From an uncultured Lachnospiraceae bacterium (lineage in GTDB: Bacteria > Bacillota > Clostridia > Lachnospirales > Lachnospiraceae): DNA of 30,446 nucleotides. The notes under the pieces are model-generated. The model was not told the origin of the DNA. It ran no database searches and saw only the letters and a program-made list of their open reading frames with translations. Positions 16,267 to 24,506 of this stretch are shown in pieces (the stretch's first letter is position 1; the number at the start of each line of letters is the position of its first letter). The stretch is taken from NCBI GenBank assembly GCA_910583965.1, contig CAJUAE010000027.1, positions 7,055 through 37,500 of the forward strand, given 5' to 3'. Position numbers and translations under genes: made by a program.

Positions 16267-17131
16267 ATTCCAGATTTAATTTTTTTGTCATCATATGAAG
16301 ATTGATAAAATACATGATAACTGCCACAATAACCACCGTAAGTAATGTCATATTCATCGTCGGCGACATAACACCAAACATTGTGATATCATCACGATAA
16401 GATCCCCTTAACATTCGCTTATACATTGGTATCGCATTGAAATATCCCAAAATCTGAAGAATAAACTGTACAATAAAATACGCTGCAATTGCCCCCACAA
16501 TTCGGTGCTTTGTAAAAAGCTGTCCCAAGGATACACAACCAAATATTATTATTATGTTAGCAATTAATGAAATGAGAGAATATACGATTAAATATGCAAA
16601 GTACAGACCAAAGCTAATTCCAAAATCGTCTTCAAAGTCACGAAATGCATCAAAAAATATCTCGATAAACTCTCTATAAAATTGATCATACGTATATTCC
16701 ATATAGTCTGGCACAAAGGAAAAAATATGATGTAATCCCACCTGCATAATAACAAAAATACTGGTGACAATCGCTAAAATCATCAATAAATTTGTAATAA
16801 TCGCTGCAAAAATTTTCATATTTAACAACTGCTTTGCAGATACAGGAAGCGTATGGGTCAAATATCCTTGGTCAGTATAACAAGTTTTATAAAAACGAAT
16901 CACAACAATCAGCGATGTTCCAAGAGAACAACCAATAATGCCAAAATAATATAAAAGTATAGAAAATATCAACGCAATTACAGAATAACCAACAATTGTT
17001 TCGTCAAATTTGGGATTGATGGTAAAAATAACACCACAAGTCAGAATTGTTGTTCCTGCCAAAACGACTAACATAATCAAAAATGGAAGTCGAAGTCCTC
17101 TCCATTCGTATTTTAATAGTTTCCCTAACAT
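16265..17131 (-). CDS. ABC-2-type transporter permease
   Basis: A 288-residue membrane protein with about six hydrophobic segments: residues ~13-38, ~45-75, ~105-135, ~175-200, ~210-235 and ~258-280. The short N-terminus LGKLLKYEWRGLR is typical of ABC-2 permeases paired with a YtrA-type regulator. Its ATG lies inside the end of the ATPase gene (7-base overlap), so the two are translated together. The TM2-TM3 loop contains FYKTCYTDQGYLTHTLPVS, a motif common in the family. The cargo is unknown; related operons respond to cell-envelope antibiotics. Confidence 0.88.
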   Translation of the reverse strand: MLGKLLKYEWRGLRLPFLIMLVVLAGTTILTCGVIFTINPKFDETIVGYSVIALIFSILLYYFGIIGCSLGTSLIVVIRFYKTCYTDQGYLTHTLPVSAKQLLNMKIFAAIITNLLMILAIVTSIFVIMQVGLHHIFSFVPDYMEYTYDQFYREFIEIFFDAFRDFEDDFGISFGLYFAYLIVYSLISLIANIIIIFGCVSLGQLFTKHRIVGAIAAYFIVQFILQILGYFNAIPMYKRMLRGSYRDDITMFGVMSPTMNMTLLTVVIVAVIMYFINLHMMTKKLNLE

Positions 17132-18096
17132 GCGTACACCTCCCTAAAGTAAGTATCTACTGATTTGCCCATCTGACTTCTGATAGAGTCAACAGATGTA
17201 TACAGCATAAGCGAACCATTTTTCATAAAAATTACATCATCTAGAACATTTTCTATGTCAGAAATCAAATGCGTTGATAAAATAATCGTAGAACCCGGAT
17301 TGTAATTTGTAATAATTGTGCGCAAAATATAATCTCTTGCAGCAGGATCAACACCTGCAATCGGCTCATCAAGAATATAGAGATCCGCCTGTCTGCTCAT
17401 AACAAGAATCAATTGTACCTTTTCCTTTGTACCTTTAGAAAGAGTCTTTAAGCGCGCATCGGAGCTGATGCCAAGTGCACCCAACATATTGTAAGCCTTT
17501 TCTGTTGAGAAATCTTCATAAAAATCAGAAAAATATTCTACCATCTGTGAAACTTTCATGCCATTATCCAGATAAGTCCGCTCTGGCAAATAGGAGATAA
17601 CTTTCTTGGTCGCAGGACATGGCTCCATGCCATTAATCAAAACCGTTCCGCAAGTTGGTGCCAAAAGTCCATTAATCATCTTAATCAAAGTCGTTTTTCC
17701 ACAACCATTTGGTCCTAAAAGCCCGATAATCCTTCCTCTTAAAATTGTTAGATTCAGATGGAAAACAGACATATAATTCCCCATGCCGGGATAACGCTTG
17801 CATAGGTCATTTAACTGTAAAAGTGGCGTGTTGATCGCATATGGATTCTGTACATTTTCCGAAGGCTCCTTTTCTAAAACCTCCTCAATGTTTTCATCAC
17901 TCTGCACAAAATCCTTTTGCAAATTAACTGGTGTATGTGCGATATTCTCGTCGCTGTGCAGCAAACTATTTTGTGTCTGGATTTGCTGTGTAGATACCAA
18001 ATTATCTGATGTGTACACAGAAGTATTTTGTGTGTTATCGCGCTGTGTACCATCTCCTTGTGTGTATGCAATACTGTTATTTTCGTTCACGTTCAT
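17125..18096 (-). CDS. ABC transporter ATP-binding protein with long N-terminal extension
   Basis: A nucleotide-binding subunit of about 323 residues. Walker A is LLGPNGCGKTT (about residue 128), the signature is LSKGTKEK in place of LSGGQ, Walker B is ADLYILDEP, and the switch histidine lies in LSTHL. The first ~88 residues are unusual: a low-complexity T/Q/N/S/D-rich stretch (for example TQRDNTQNTSVYTSDN) with a repeated SDENI before the first ABC strand. Related ATPases start almost directly at that strand. An ATG at 18108 sits on the Shine-Dalgarno GAGGGAGG, so 18096 is chosen; a GTG two codons later is also possible. It follows gntR by 26 bases. Confidence 0.87.
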   Translation of the reverse strand: MNVNENNSIAYTQGDGTQRDNTQNTSVYTSDNLVSTQQIQTQNSLLHSDENIAHTPVNLQKDFVQSDENIEEVLEKEPSENVQNPYAINTPLLQLNDLCKRYPGMGNYMSVFHLNLTILRGRIIGLLGPNGCGKTTLIKMINGLLAPTCGTVLINGMEPCPATKKVISYLPERTYLDNGMKVSQMVEYFSDFYEDFSTEKAYNMLGALGISSDARLKTLSKGTKEKVQLILVMSRQADLYILDEPIAGVDPAARDYILRTIITNYNPGSTIILSTHLISDIENVLDDVIFMKNGSLMLYTSVDSIRSQMGKSVDTYFREVYAC

Positions 18097-18122
18097 TCCC
18101 TCCCTCATTTTGGTTTTCGATT

Positions 18123-18485
18123 TTATTTCTTAACAATACTTTCAATCAGTGTCATAATCTCCTGATCGTTATACCCAAGTTCTCGCATATTTGCAAAAAA
18201 AGTGTTAATCTGTGCCAATGCTAACTGATGTCGAGCATCCTCTATTTTGAGTTGATCTTCTGTCACAATGCGCCCACTATTTCGCTGTGTCACAATCAGT
18301 CCACTGTGTTCTAACTCCGTAAAAGCACGCTGCATTGTGTTTGGATTAACGTTTGCCTCCGCAGCCAATTCTCTGACGCTCGGCAAGCGATTACCCGCCT
18401 TGTAGATCCCGCACACGATACGAATTAAAATCTTGTCATACAATTGTGTATATATCGGGCGGTCAGAATTCATTTGCCATGCCAT
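18123..18485 (-). CDS. GntR-family regulator, YtrA subfamily
   Basis: A 120-residue repressor-like protein. The winged helix is IYTQLYDKILIRIVCGIYKAG..LPSVRELAAEANVNPNTMQRAF..LEHSGLIVTQRNSGR, followed by a short dimerisation tail (~40 residues) instead of a ligand domain, which defines the YtrA type. The frame is open 26 codons further upstream, but AGGAGGG lies just before the ATG at 18485, which gives the usual YtrA length. It is the first gene of gntR-ATPase-permease, and its promoter overlaps a palindrome that is probably its own operator. By family it represses its transporter operon until an envelope stress is sensed. Confidence 0.92.
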   Translation of the reverse strand: MAWQMNSDRPIYTQLYDKILIRIVCGIYKAGNRLPSVRELAAEANVNPNTMQRAFTELEHSGLIVTQRNSGRIVTEDQLKIEDARHQLALAQINTFFANMRELGYNDQEIMTLIESIVKK

Positions 18486-18595
18486 AACTTCCCTCCTTTT
18501 TGTTTTTTGAAACCTCTTATGCACAAAACCATGCAGACAAAATAAACCATTAAAACGGTGCATAGATCATGTAGCAAGTAGAGAAATAAACTCTA

Positions 18596-18627
18596 TATTA
18601 GTGTATCGATAAATTAATACACTAATA
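18596..18627. promoter_or_regulatory. Palindromic operator of the GntR/ABC operon
   Basis: Perfect 11-bp arms TATTAGTGTAT (18596-18606) and ATACACTAATA (18617-18627), 10 bases apart. The core AGTGTA-N12-TACACT resembles the B. subtilis YtrA site as I recall it (AGTGTA-N13-TACACT). It starts at the -10 and covers the transcription start of the minus-strand operon. Confidence 0.75.
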
Positions 18628-18655
18628 CAATAATACATTTGGAAGGAAATGTCAA
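18627..18655 (-). promoter_or_regulatory. Promoter of gntR-ATPase-permease
   Basis: On the minus strand TTGACA (18650-18655), 17 bases, TATTGT (18627-18632). The operator follows immediately. Confidence 0.75.
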
Positions 18656-18891
18656 TACTTATTCTAAAAGTTTTGTATATTTTTTTCATTTCTAAATTAT
18701 GTTCTCGCCCAATGCGTAATACCCATATATTTCTAGCGGACAAAAATAAAGTCGCATCCTATAAAAATACTTTCGTCACTCATTACAATTCACACGTCCC
18801 TATTCATAAAAGAAACAATCACTCTTTTAAGTGGAAAAATTTTCTAGGAAAAACCTTTTAATGCACTATATTTCATGTTACAATATCCTCT
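18656..18891. other. AT-rich gap before the methyltransferase gene
   Basis: About 235 AT-rich bases with no convincing coding potential. The only signals seen are the minus-strand promoter at its left edge and an extended -10 (TGT-TACAAT, 18876-18884) immediately before the start of the methyltransferase gene. Confidence 0.5.
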
Positions 18892-20076
18892 ATGGATAAT
18901 TTGAGACAACTACTGATAGATTATATTAATAATAAGGAAATGATACTGTGCGCAACAGCCAGCAATCCCCGCAACCGAGAAAAAATACAGAAACTTCGTA
19001 TACGGCCAGTGCTCAAAAAGGAGGAGCTTTTATACCAAGCGGAGCGATTTGTAGGGACAAAGACTTATCATCAGAATCTAACTCCTGACGCGATTCCTGA
19101 TCTGCTTATCACTTCATTGACAGAAGATTTCAAACAACTTGAGGTCGAGACAGAGTGTCATAAATTAACAGTGCTTGTGAGCAAAAAAGGAAAGCAAACC
19201 ATAAAGGAACGGTCAAAAACGCCAGAGGAACAAGCACAGCACCAACAGAAAGATTTTGCACACAACAAGCAAAAACAATATATTCTTCCACAAAATGAAC
19301 CAGTGCCTTTTTTGGTGGCGCTCGGTGTACAGACACCTGAAGGAAACATAAGAAAGGAAAAATATAATAAATTTCGTCAGATTAACAGATATCTTGAATT
19401 TGTGCAGGATATTTTGCCTTATTTACCACAAAAGGAAAACCAGCCACTAAAAATTATTGACTTTGGCTGCGGAAAATCCTATCTAACTTTTGCATTATAT
19501 TATTATCTAAATATAATGCATCACTATAATGTTTGTATTGTTGGCCTTGATTTAAAAGAAGATGTAATTACACATTGTCAGGCTCTTGCGGATAATTTGG
19601 GATATAATGGGCTAAAATTTCAAGTAGGAGATATTGGATCTTATAAGAATGAAGAAAATGTGGATATGGTAGTTACGCTACATGCCTGTGATACAGCAAC
19701 AGACTACGCACTTGCCAGAGCAATAAAATGGAATGCACGAGTTATTTTATCTGTGCCGTGTTGCCAGCATGAACTGAACAGACAAATCTCTTGTGATACA
19801 CTCAAACCACTTTTGAAATATGGTCTGATAAAAGAGCGTATGGCTGCGCTAATCACAGACGCCGTTCGTGCAGAACTATTAGAAACATATGGATATGATA
19901 CACAAATTCTTGAATTTATTGACATGGAACATACGCCAAAAAATATTTTAATACGGGCAGTAAAAAAAGACCATATAAAATACCATGTAGGATCAAAAAC
20001 ACAGCGTTCTCTCATTGCACTGGAAGAATTTTTGCAGATTCACCCTACACTTCAAACACTTTTGAAAGAGCAATAA
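18892..20076 (+). CDS. SAM-dependent methyltransferase (Methyltransf_32-like)
   Basis: A 394-residue protein. The N-terminal ~170 residues are a less conserved domain. A class I methyltransferase fold begins at IIDFGCGKSYLTFALYYYL (motif I, SAM binding). It continues through VGLDLKEDVI (acidic end of strand 2), VTLHACDTATDYAL (motif IV region) and VPCCQHELNRQI. The HACDTATD and CCQHE pair is typical of the family I know as Methyltransf_32, whose bacterial substrates are not established to my knowledge. There is no Shine-Dalgarno before the ATG; the extended -10 TGT-TACAAT ends 7 bases upstream, so the mRNA may be leaderless. The next gene starts 19 bases after its stop and is probably co-transcribed. 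Confidence 0.87.
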   Translation: MDNLRQLLIDYINNKEMILCATASNPRNREKIQKLRIRPVLKKEELLYQAERFVGTKTYHQNLTPDAIPDLLITSLTEDFKQLEVETECHKLTVLVSKKGKQTIKERSKTPEEQAQHQQKDFAHNKQKQYILPQNEPVPFLVALGVQTPEGNIRKEKYNKFRQINRYLEFVQDILPYLPQKENQPLKIIDFGCGKSYLTFALYYYLNIMHHYNVCIVGLDLKEDVITHCQALADNLGYNGLKFQVGDIGSYKNEENVDMVVTLHACDTATDYALARAIKWNARVILSVPCCQHELNRQISCDTLKPLLKYGLIKERMAALITDAVRAELLETYGYDTQILEFIDMEHTPKNILIRAVKKDHIKYHVGSKTQRSLIALEEFLQIHPTLQTLLKEQ

Positions 20077-20095
20077 GAAATATGGAGTTTTATTT

Positions 20096-22612
20096 ATGAA
20101 AAAGTTCATTGGAAAACTGACTGTCTGCATCGTGGTATTTGTAATCACGCTCTTTGTGAGCAGCAGTATTTACAATCAGGGAAATAAAGAACTGACTACC
20201 AATATGACACAAGCCACCCTTCCACTGGTTCATATTACAACAAAGGGTATCGCTTATAATTATCTACACGGATTAAAACAAGAGATGGATGGGAGCTTTT
20301 TTCGAGATACAATCACACCGCTTGAAGCTGGTCGTGCATTGACTTTTATCATAGACAAGTATAACAATAAGATTGAAGAAATTTCTTTTGAGGTCAGAAG
20401 TATTGACGGAACGCGGCTAGTAGAACGAACAAAAGTGAGCAGTTTTAAAGAAAGTGAAGACCGAATACAGGCTACTGTCACAATCAAAGATTTAATTGAG
20501 CCGCACATGGAATATAACTGGATTTTAATGCTCAAAGTTGATAATGAAATCTTACGTTATTATACACGTATTATTGATGGCGGATACAATACCTATGAAA
20601 AATTAACATTTGTGAGAGATTTTCACGATAAGACGTTTGACTATGACCAGGCAAAAAATCTTATAACATATTTGGAATCAAACGCAAAAGGTGACAATAC
20701 AACGCTAAGCCACGTGGATATTCATTGCAGTTTAAAACAGCTTACTTGGGCAGATTTAAATATCAGTCAAATTACCGAACCACAAATTATTATCAGTGAA
20801 ATTGAGGAGCAGACAGCATCGATTCGCATGCATTATAGAGTGCAGACAGTCGAAAACCAAAAAAAATATCAATATAATATTGTTGAATTTTATCGGATAC
20901 GCTATACGCCAGACAGAACATATCTCTTGGATTATGAACGCAGTATGAATCAGCTTTTCGATCCAGAAGCCGATGTGTATGGCGGCAACAAAATTATGCT
21001 AGGTATTCGAGATGCCAACGTGCAAATGATGGAAAGTGATGGTGGGTCCAATCTTGCATTTGTAAATGAGAACCAATTGTTCTGTTACCATGCAGCAGAC
21101 AAAAAAATTGCGTATCTTTTTAGTTTTTATGATGGCAATGATCCCAGAAGCAACTATGACAATCATGACATTAAAATTTTAAATGTAGATGAGACAGAAA
21201 ATGTTCGTTTTATGGTCTATGGTTATATGAATCGCGGAAGACATGAGGGCAGTATTGGCGTGCAAGTTTGCGAGTACAATGGGATGCTCAACACAGTGGA
21301 AGAACTTATTTTTATTCCGTATAACAAGGCATATGCAACGCTAAAAACAGATATGGAACAGCTTTCTTTTATCAACAAAAACGGCGTTTTTTATATCTAT
21401 CTAGATGGCTCTATCCTTGCAATTAATCTATTAAATTTAACTTGTGAGGAAATTGCTGGAAACCTTCAACAAGGAAGCTTTCAGGTATCGAATACCAACA
21501 AAATGCTTGTATGGCAAAATTCTGCGGACGCATACAATTGTACAAAATTAATTTTAATGAATCTTAATTCAGGTGAAAGACAAGAAATTCGTGCTTCCGG
21601 TGACAATCGAATGCTACCACTTGGATTTATTGGCGAAGATTTAATTTATGGTGTGGCACAATACGAAGATATCAGCATTGATTTTTCAGGTTCTGTGACT
21701 TTTCCAATGAACACAGTTTACATTCAAGATGAACAAGGAAAAGTGTTAAAGACCTATCAGCGGGAGGGCATTTATGTCACTGATGCATCCATTGAAAACA
21801 ATCTAATCACACTTACACGTGTGGCGAAAAATGAAGATGGAAGCTACAGCAGTGCGTCTAGTGATCAGATTGTAAATAATCTAGTAGATGAAAGCGGATA
21901 CAATTCCTCCGAAATCGTTGTCACACAGACCTATCAAAAGATAGTACAGTTGGTACTTAAAAATGCAATAGAGACAAAAAAACTCAAAAATACCAATCCA
22001 CTTCAAGTGTTATTTGAAGGTTCACGAGAACTCACTGTAACTGTGGAAAATCCAATCAGCCGCTATTATGTCTATGGTCGATATGGAATTGACGGAACTT
22101 TTACACATGAGTCAGAAGCAATCAATCTTGCATACAACATTAGTGGTACAGTAGTCAATCAAAATGGTGATTATATTTGGAAACGAACTACAAGAAGTAT
22201 TAGAAATCAAATTATGGCAATTACTGGAAAACAAAAGACAGAAGGAAATACAGAACTGGCAGTTTGCCTTGAAACAATGCTTGAATTTTGTGGTACGATC
22301 AAAAATGTACAGCCTATGTTAGACAATGGGAAAACAGTCAAGCAAATACTCGAAGAAAATTTAAATGATGTCACAGCGCTTGATTTGACTGGGGTCAGCC
22401 TTGATGCAATCTTGTATTATATCAATCAAGATATCCCCGTTCTAGTCTCTCTTGAAAATAACCATGCAATGCTTGTCATTGGTTTTAATGAGTTAAATGT
22501 CGTCGTTATGAACCCAGAAACAGGAACGGTCTATAAAATAGGCATGAATGATGCAACCAACTTATTCCGTCAAAATGGAAATGCATTTGTGACATATTTT
22601 CGGAAGAAATAG
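20096..22612 (+). CDS. Membrane-anchored protein with C-terminal C39-like peptidase domain
   Basis: An 838-residue protein. Residues ~5-27 (KLTVCIVVFVITLFVSSSIY) form an uncleaved signal anchor, so the bulk lies outside the cell. Residues ~30-690 are beta-rich, with repeated WD-like blades (for example ENQLFCYHAADKKIAYLFSF) suggesting a propeller; this is inference. The last ~125 residues look like a papain-like C39 domain: Cys724 (AVCLETMLEFCG), His790 (ENNHAMLVIGF) and Asn806 (VVVMNPETG) where family members often have Asp. Without the usual upstream Gln clearly placed, activity is uncertain and the domain may be only structural. GGAG lies eight bases before the ATG. It is 19 bases downstream of the methyltransferase gene. 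Substrate unknown. Confidence 0.78.
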   Translation: MKKFIGKLTVCIVVFVITLFVSSSIYNQGNKELTTNMTQATLPLVHITTKGIAYNYLHGLKQEMDGSFFRDTITPLEAGRALTFIIDKYNNKIEEISFEVRSIDGTRLVERTKVSSFKESEDRIQATVTIKDLIEPHMEYNWILMLKVDNEILRYYTRIIDGGYNTYEKLTFVRDFHDKTFDYDQAKNLITYLESNAKGDNTTLSHVDIHCSLKQLTWADLNISQITEPQIIISEIEEQTASIRMHYRVQTVENQKKYQYNIVEFYRIRYTPDRTYLLDYERSMNQLFDPEADVYGGNKIMLGIRDANVQMMESDGGSNLAFVNENQLFCYHAADKKIAYLFSFYDGNDPRSNYDNHDIKILNVDETENVRFMVYGYMNRGRHEGSIGVQVCEYNGMLNTVEELIFIPYNKAYATLKTDMEQLSFINKNGVFYIYLDGSILAINLLNLTCEEIAGNLQQGSFQVSNTNKMLVWQNSADAYNCTKLILMNLNSGERQEIRASGDNRMLPLGFIGEDLIYGVAQYEDISIDFSGSVTFPMNTVYIQDEQGKVLKTYQREGIYVTDASIENNLITLTRVAKNEDGSYSSASSDQIVNNLVDESGYNSSEIVVTQTYQKIVQLVLKNAIETKKLKNTNPLQVLFEGSRELTVTVENPISRYYVYGRYGIDGTFTHESEAINLAYNISGTVVNQNGDYIWKRTTRSIRNQIMAITGKQKTEGNTELAVCLETMLEFCGTIKNVQPMLDNGKTVKQILEENLNDVTALDLTGVSLDAILYYINQDIPVLVSLENNHAMLVIGFNELNVVVMNPETGTVYKIGMNDATNLFRQNGNAFVTYFRKK

Positions 22613-22636
22613 AATGTATCGGCAGATTTTTGACGC

Positions 22637-22665
22637 TTGCAAATCAATGCGTGAAATGCTATAAT
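22637..22665 (+). promoter_or_regulatory. Promoter of the DUF5722 gene
   Basis: TTGCAA (22637-22642), 17 bases, TGC-TATAAT with -10 at 22660-22665: a perfect -10 with extended TGN. It predicts a leader of about 135 bases. Confidence 0.8.
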
Positions 22666-22671
22666 TTTTGT

Positions 22672-22806
22672 ATTCAGAAACAAGTTATATTATAAGAAGC
22701 ACGTGCATCTTCTTATAATCGGATGCACGGCGCAAAGAACGCGCCTTTTATCCGAATCAAAAGCGTGATTCGGATAAGTTGTATTATTTTTATGTGGAGG
22801 TATCGA
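22672..22806 (+). promoter_or_regulatory. Structured leader of the DUF5722 gene with competing hairpins
   Basis: Stem A: ATTATAAGAAG (22689-22699) with CTTCTTATAAT (22709-22719), 11 perfect pairs. Stem B: CGTGCATC (22702-22709) with GATGCACG (22722-22729), 8 perfect pairs. B uses the loop of A, so the two exclude each other or form a pseudoknot. Then GGCGC..GCGCC (22729-22745) and a perfect 10-bp stem ATCCGAATCA / TGATTCGGAT (22750-22775). GGAGG follows six bases before the ATG. No known riboswitch class is recognised. Confidence 0.65.
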
Positions 22807-24414
22807 ATGAAGAAAAAAATTACTCTCTGGGCAGCACTCTGCATGGTCTTTGTATGTTTTATGTCTATGACCGCAGCCGCTGCTGGAACAGCAACGATCA
22901 ACCAATGTATTATCAGCGGCGATAATCAGATCACAATCGTTGCCACAGTGTCTGGCGTGACAAGCGATGATGGAAATCTTTATCTTTTTGAAATGAAACA
23001 ATATCAAAATGATATTAAAGGAAGAACTGATTTCTGTGCTGTGGCCGCTAATGCGCCTGTTGCTACATTTGTGACAACACTCGATCATGGAACAGCCAAT
23101 TCCAAACTCTGTTCAAAATTTATTGTGGCAGCACCACAAGGAGGCGTATATGTTCCTGTTAGCCAACAGTTCTATATTACAAATCCAGAGGCAATTGCCA
23201 AACATACCGTAGCGAACCCTGTAACCACGTCCATCAAAGGCATTACAGCAGATAATAATGCAATGAGTGCAATTACAGATCTTGGCATACAGCATGTAAG
23301 CTATGAGTTGGCAATTGACAGATTTTTCCAGCCTGGCCCTGCGCTTCCTTACACTTACAACGGCAAAGATTATGTTTTTAACCAAACAATTGTGGCAGAA
23401 TATGACTTGATTATGGGTATCTTTGCCTCCCAAAATGTTGAAGTTACAATGAACATTGTCAACTATTTTCATCCAGAAACCGCATTCACCGTAAAGCCTT
23501 CTGGACGTGTTAACGGATACAGACACTATGCATTTAATACCGATGAGCAACAGGGAGCAGAATATATTCAAGCGCTAATGTCTTTCCTTGCATCGCGCTA
23601 TAGTAATCCAGCAACTGGAATTATCTCCAACTGGGCAATCGGCAACGAAGTTAATAATAATAATCCTTGGTATTTTGCAGGAAATTACAATGTGACAAAT
23701 TTCACACATGAATACGAGAAAGCATTTCGTATGTGCTATAACACAATTAAGAGTGAGAATGCAAATGCTAGAGTTCTAACTTGTGTAGACCAAAGATGGA
23801 ACTGGGAAGATGGAACGAAAAACCAATATGGCGCAAGAAAATTTATGGATGCATTTAACACAGATATCGTTTCTCACGGAAACATTGATTGGGGCGTAGC
23901 ATGGCATCCACATCCAGTTCCACTCACCGCAGCAAAATTCTGGAATATGCCAACGAATTATAAAAGGCTGAATTTAATTGACCATACACCAAATACAAAG
24001 ATGATCAATCCACAGAACTTGGAAGTATTCACTTCCTACTTAAGTCAGCCAGCTTTCCTCGCACCAAATGGACAAGTACGATATATTATTATCTCTGAGA
24101 TTTTATTTAATTCCATGACCTCTGACGAGGCAACACAAGCCGCTTCATTTGCTTATGCATACAAGCTTGCAGAGAAAAATCCACTTATTAAAGGATTTAT
24201 TGTACATAGAGCAGTGGACAACGTATATGAGAAAAATGCGGACAAGATTGCCTGTGGTCTGTTTAACTGTGATGAAAATGGTCAAGTCACAACACAGAAA
24301 ATGATTTACAATGTAGTAAAATTTATTGATACCCCAGAGTCAGCCGCCTACACGCAATTTGCACTTCCTCTAATCGGCGCTTCAAGCTGGCAGGCACTCG
24401 GTGTCAATCCATAA
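22807..24414 (+). CDS. Secreted DUF5722 glycosidase-like protein
   Basis: A 535-residue exported protein. Residues 1-26 are a signal peptide (KKKITLWAALCMVFVCF.. ending TAAAAG). A short beta domain follows (~27-135), then a TIM-barrel-like domain resembling the family I know as DUF5722. Two acids sit where clan GH-A glycosidases have theirs: Glu281 in NWAIGNEVNNNN (acid/base position) and Glu431 in IIISEILF (nucleophile position). Aromatic-rich segments (HYAFNTDEQQGAEYI, WHPHPVPL) could line a glycan cleft. The frame continues 28 codons upstream through the leader hairpins, but GGAGG and the signal peptide fix the start at 22807. Carbohydrate hydrolysis is inference; the substrate is unknown. 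Confidence 0.85.
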   Translation: MKKKITLWAALCMVFVCFMSMTAAAAGTATINQCIISGDNQITIVATVSGVTSDDGNLYLFEMKQYQNDIKGRTDFCAVAANAPVATFVTTLDHGTANSKLCSKFIVAAPQGGVYVPVSQQFYITNPEAIAKHTVANPVTTSIKGITADNNAMSAITDLGIQHVSYELAIDRFFQPGPALPYTYNGKDYVFNQTIVAEYDLIMGIFASQNVEVTMNIVNYFHPETAFTVKPSGRVNGYRHYAFNTDEQQGAEYIQALMSFLASRYSNPATGIISNWAIGNEVNNNNPWYFAGNYNVTNFTHEYEKAFRMCYNTIKSENANARVLTCVDQRWNWEDGTKNQYGARKFMDAFNTDIVSHGNIDWGVAWHPHPVPLTAAKFWNMPTNYKRLNLIDHTPNTKMINPQNLEVFTSYLSQPAFLAPNGQVRYIIISEILFNSMTSDEATQAASFAYAYKLAEKNPLIKGFIVHRAVDNVYEKNADKIACGLFNCDENGQVTTQKMIYNVVKFIDTPESAAYTQFALPLIGASSWQALGVNP

Positions 24415-24419
24415 AAATT

Positions 24420-24506
24420 GAATAGGGAAGATTTATCTTCCCTATTCGTGCACTGGGTGTCCGTCAGCTCTGCTGACATATTTCGTTTGGACACCCATGT
24501 GCATAA
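24420..24506. repeat. Dispersed double-hairpin element, full copy
   Basis: Hairpin 1: GAATAGGGAAGAT (24420-24432) with ATCTTCCCTATTC (24435-24447), 13 perfect pairs. Hairpin 2 is nested: GCAC and GGGTGTCC (24450-24462) with GGACACCC and GTGC (24489-24502), and inside it GTCAGC-TCT-GCTGAC (24463-24477). It ends with GCATAA. It may also terminate the DUF5722 transcript, though no U run follows. The stop codon and last residues of the minus-strand LRR gene fall inside hairpin 2. Confidence 0.7.

Noticed and set aside
18486..18563. N-terminal extension of the GntR regulator
   Set aside because: It would cross the AGGAGGG ribosome site and exceed the YtrA length; no ribosome site precedes it.
22723..22806. 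N-terminal extension of the DUF5722 protein from an upstream ATG
   Set aside because: The extra 28 codons are leader hairpins; GGAGG and a good signal peptide place the start at 22807.
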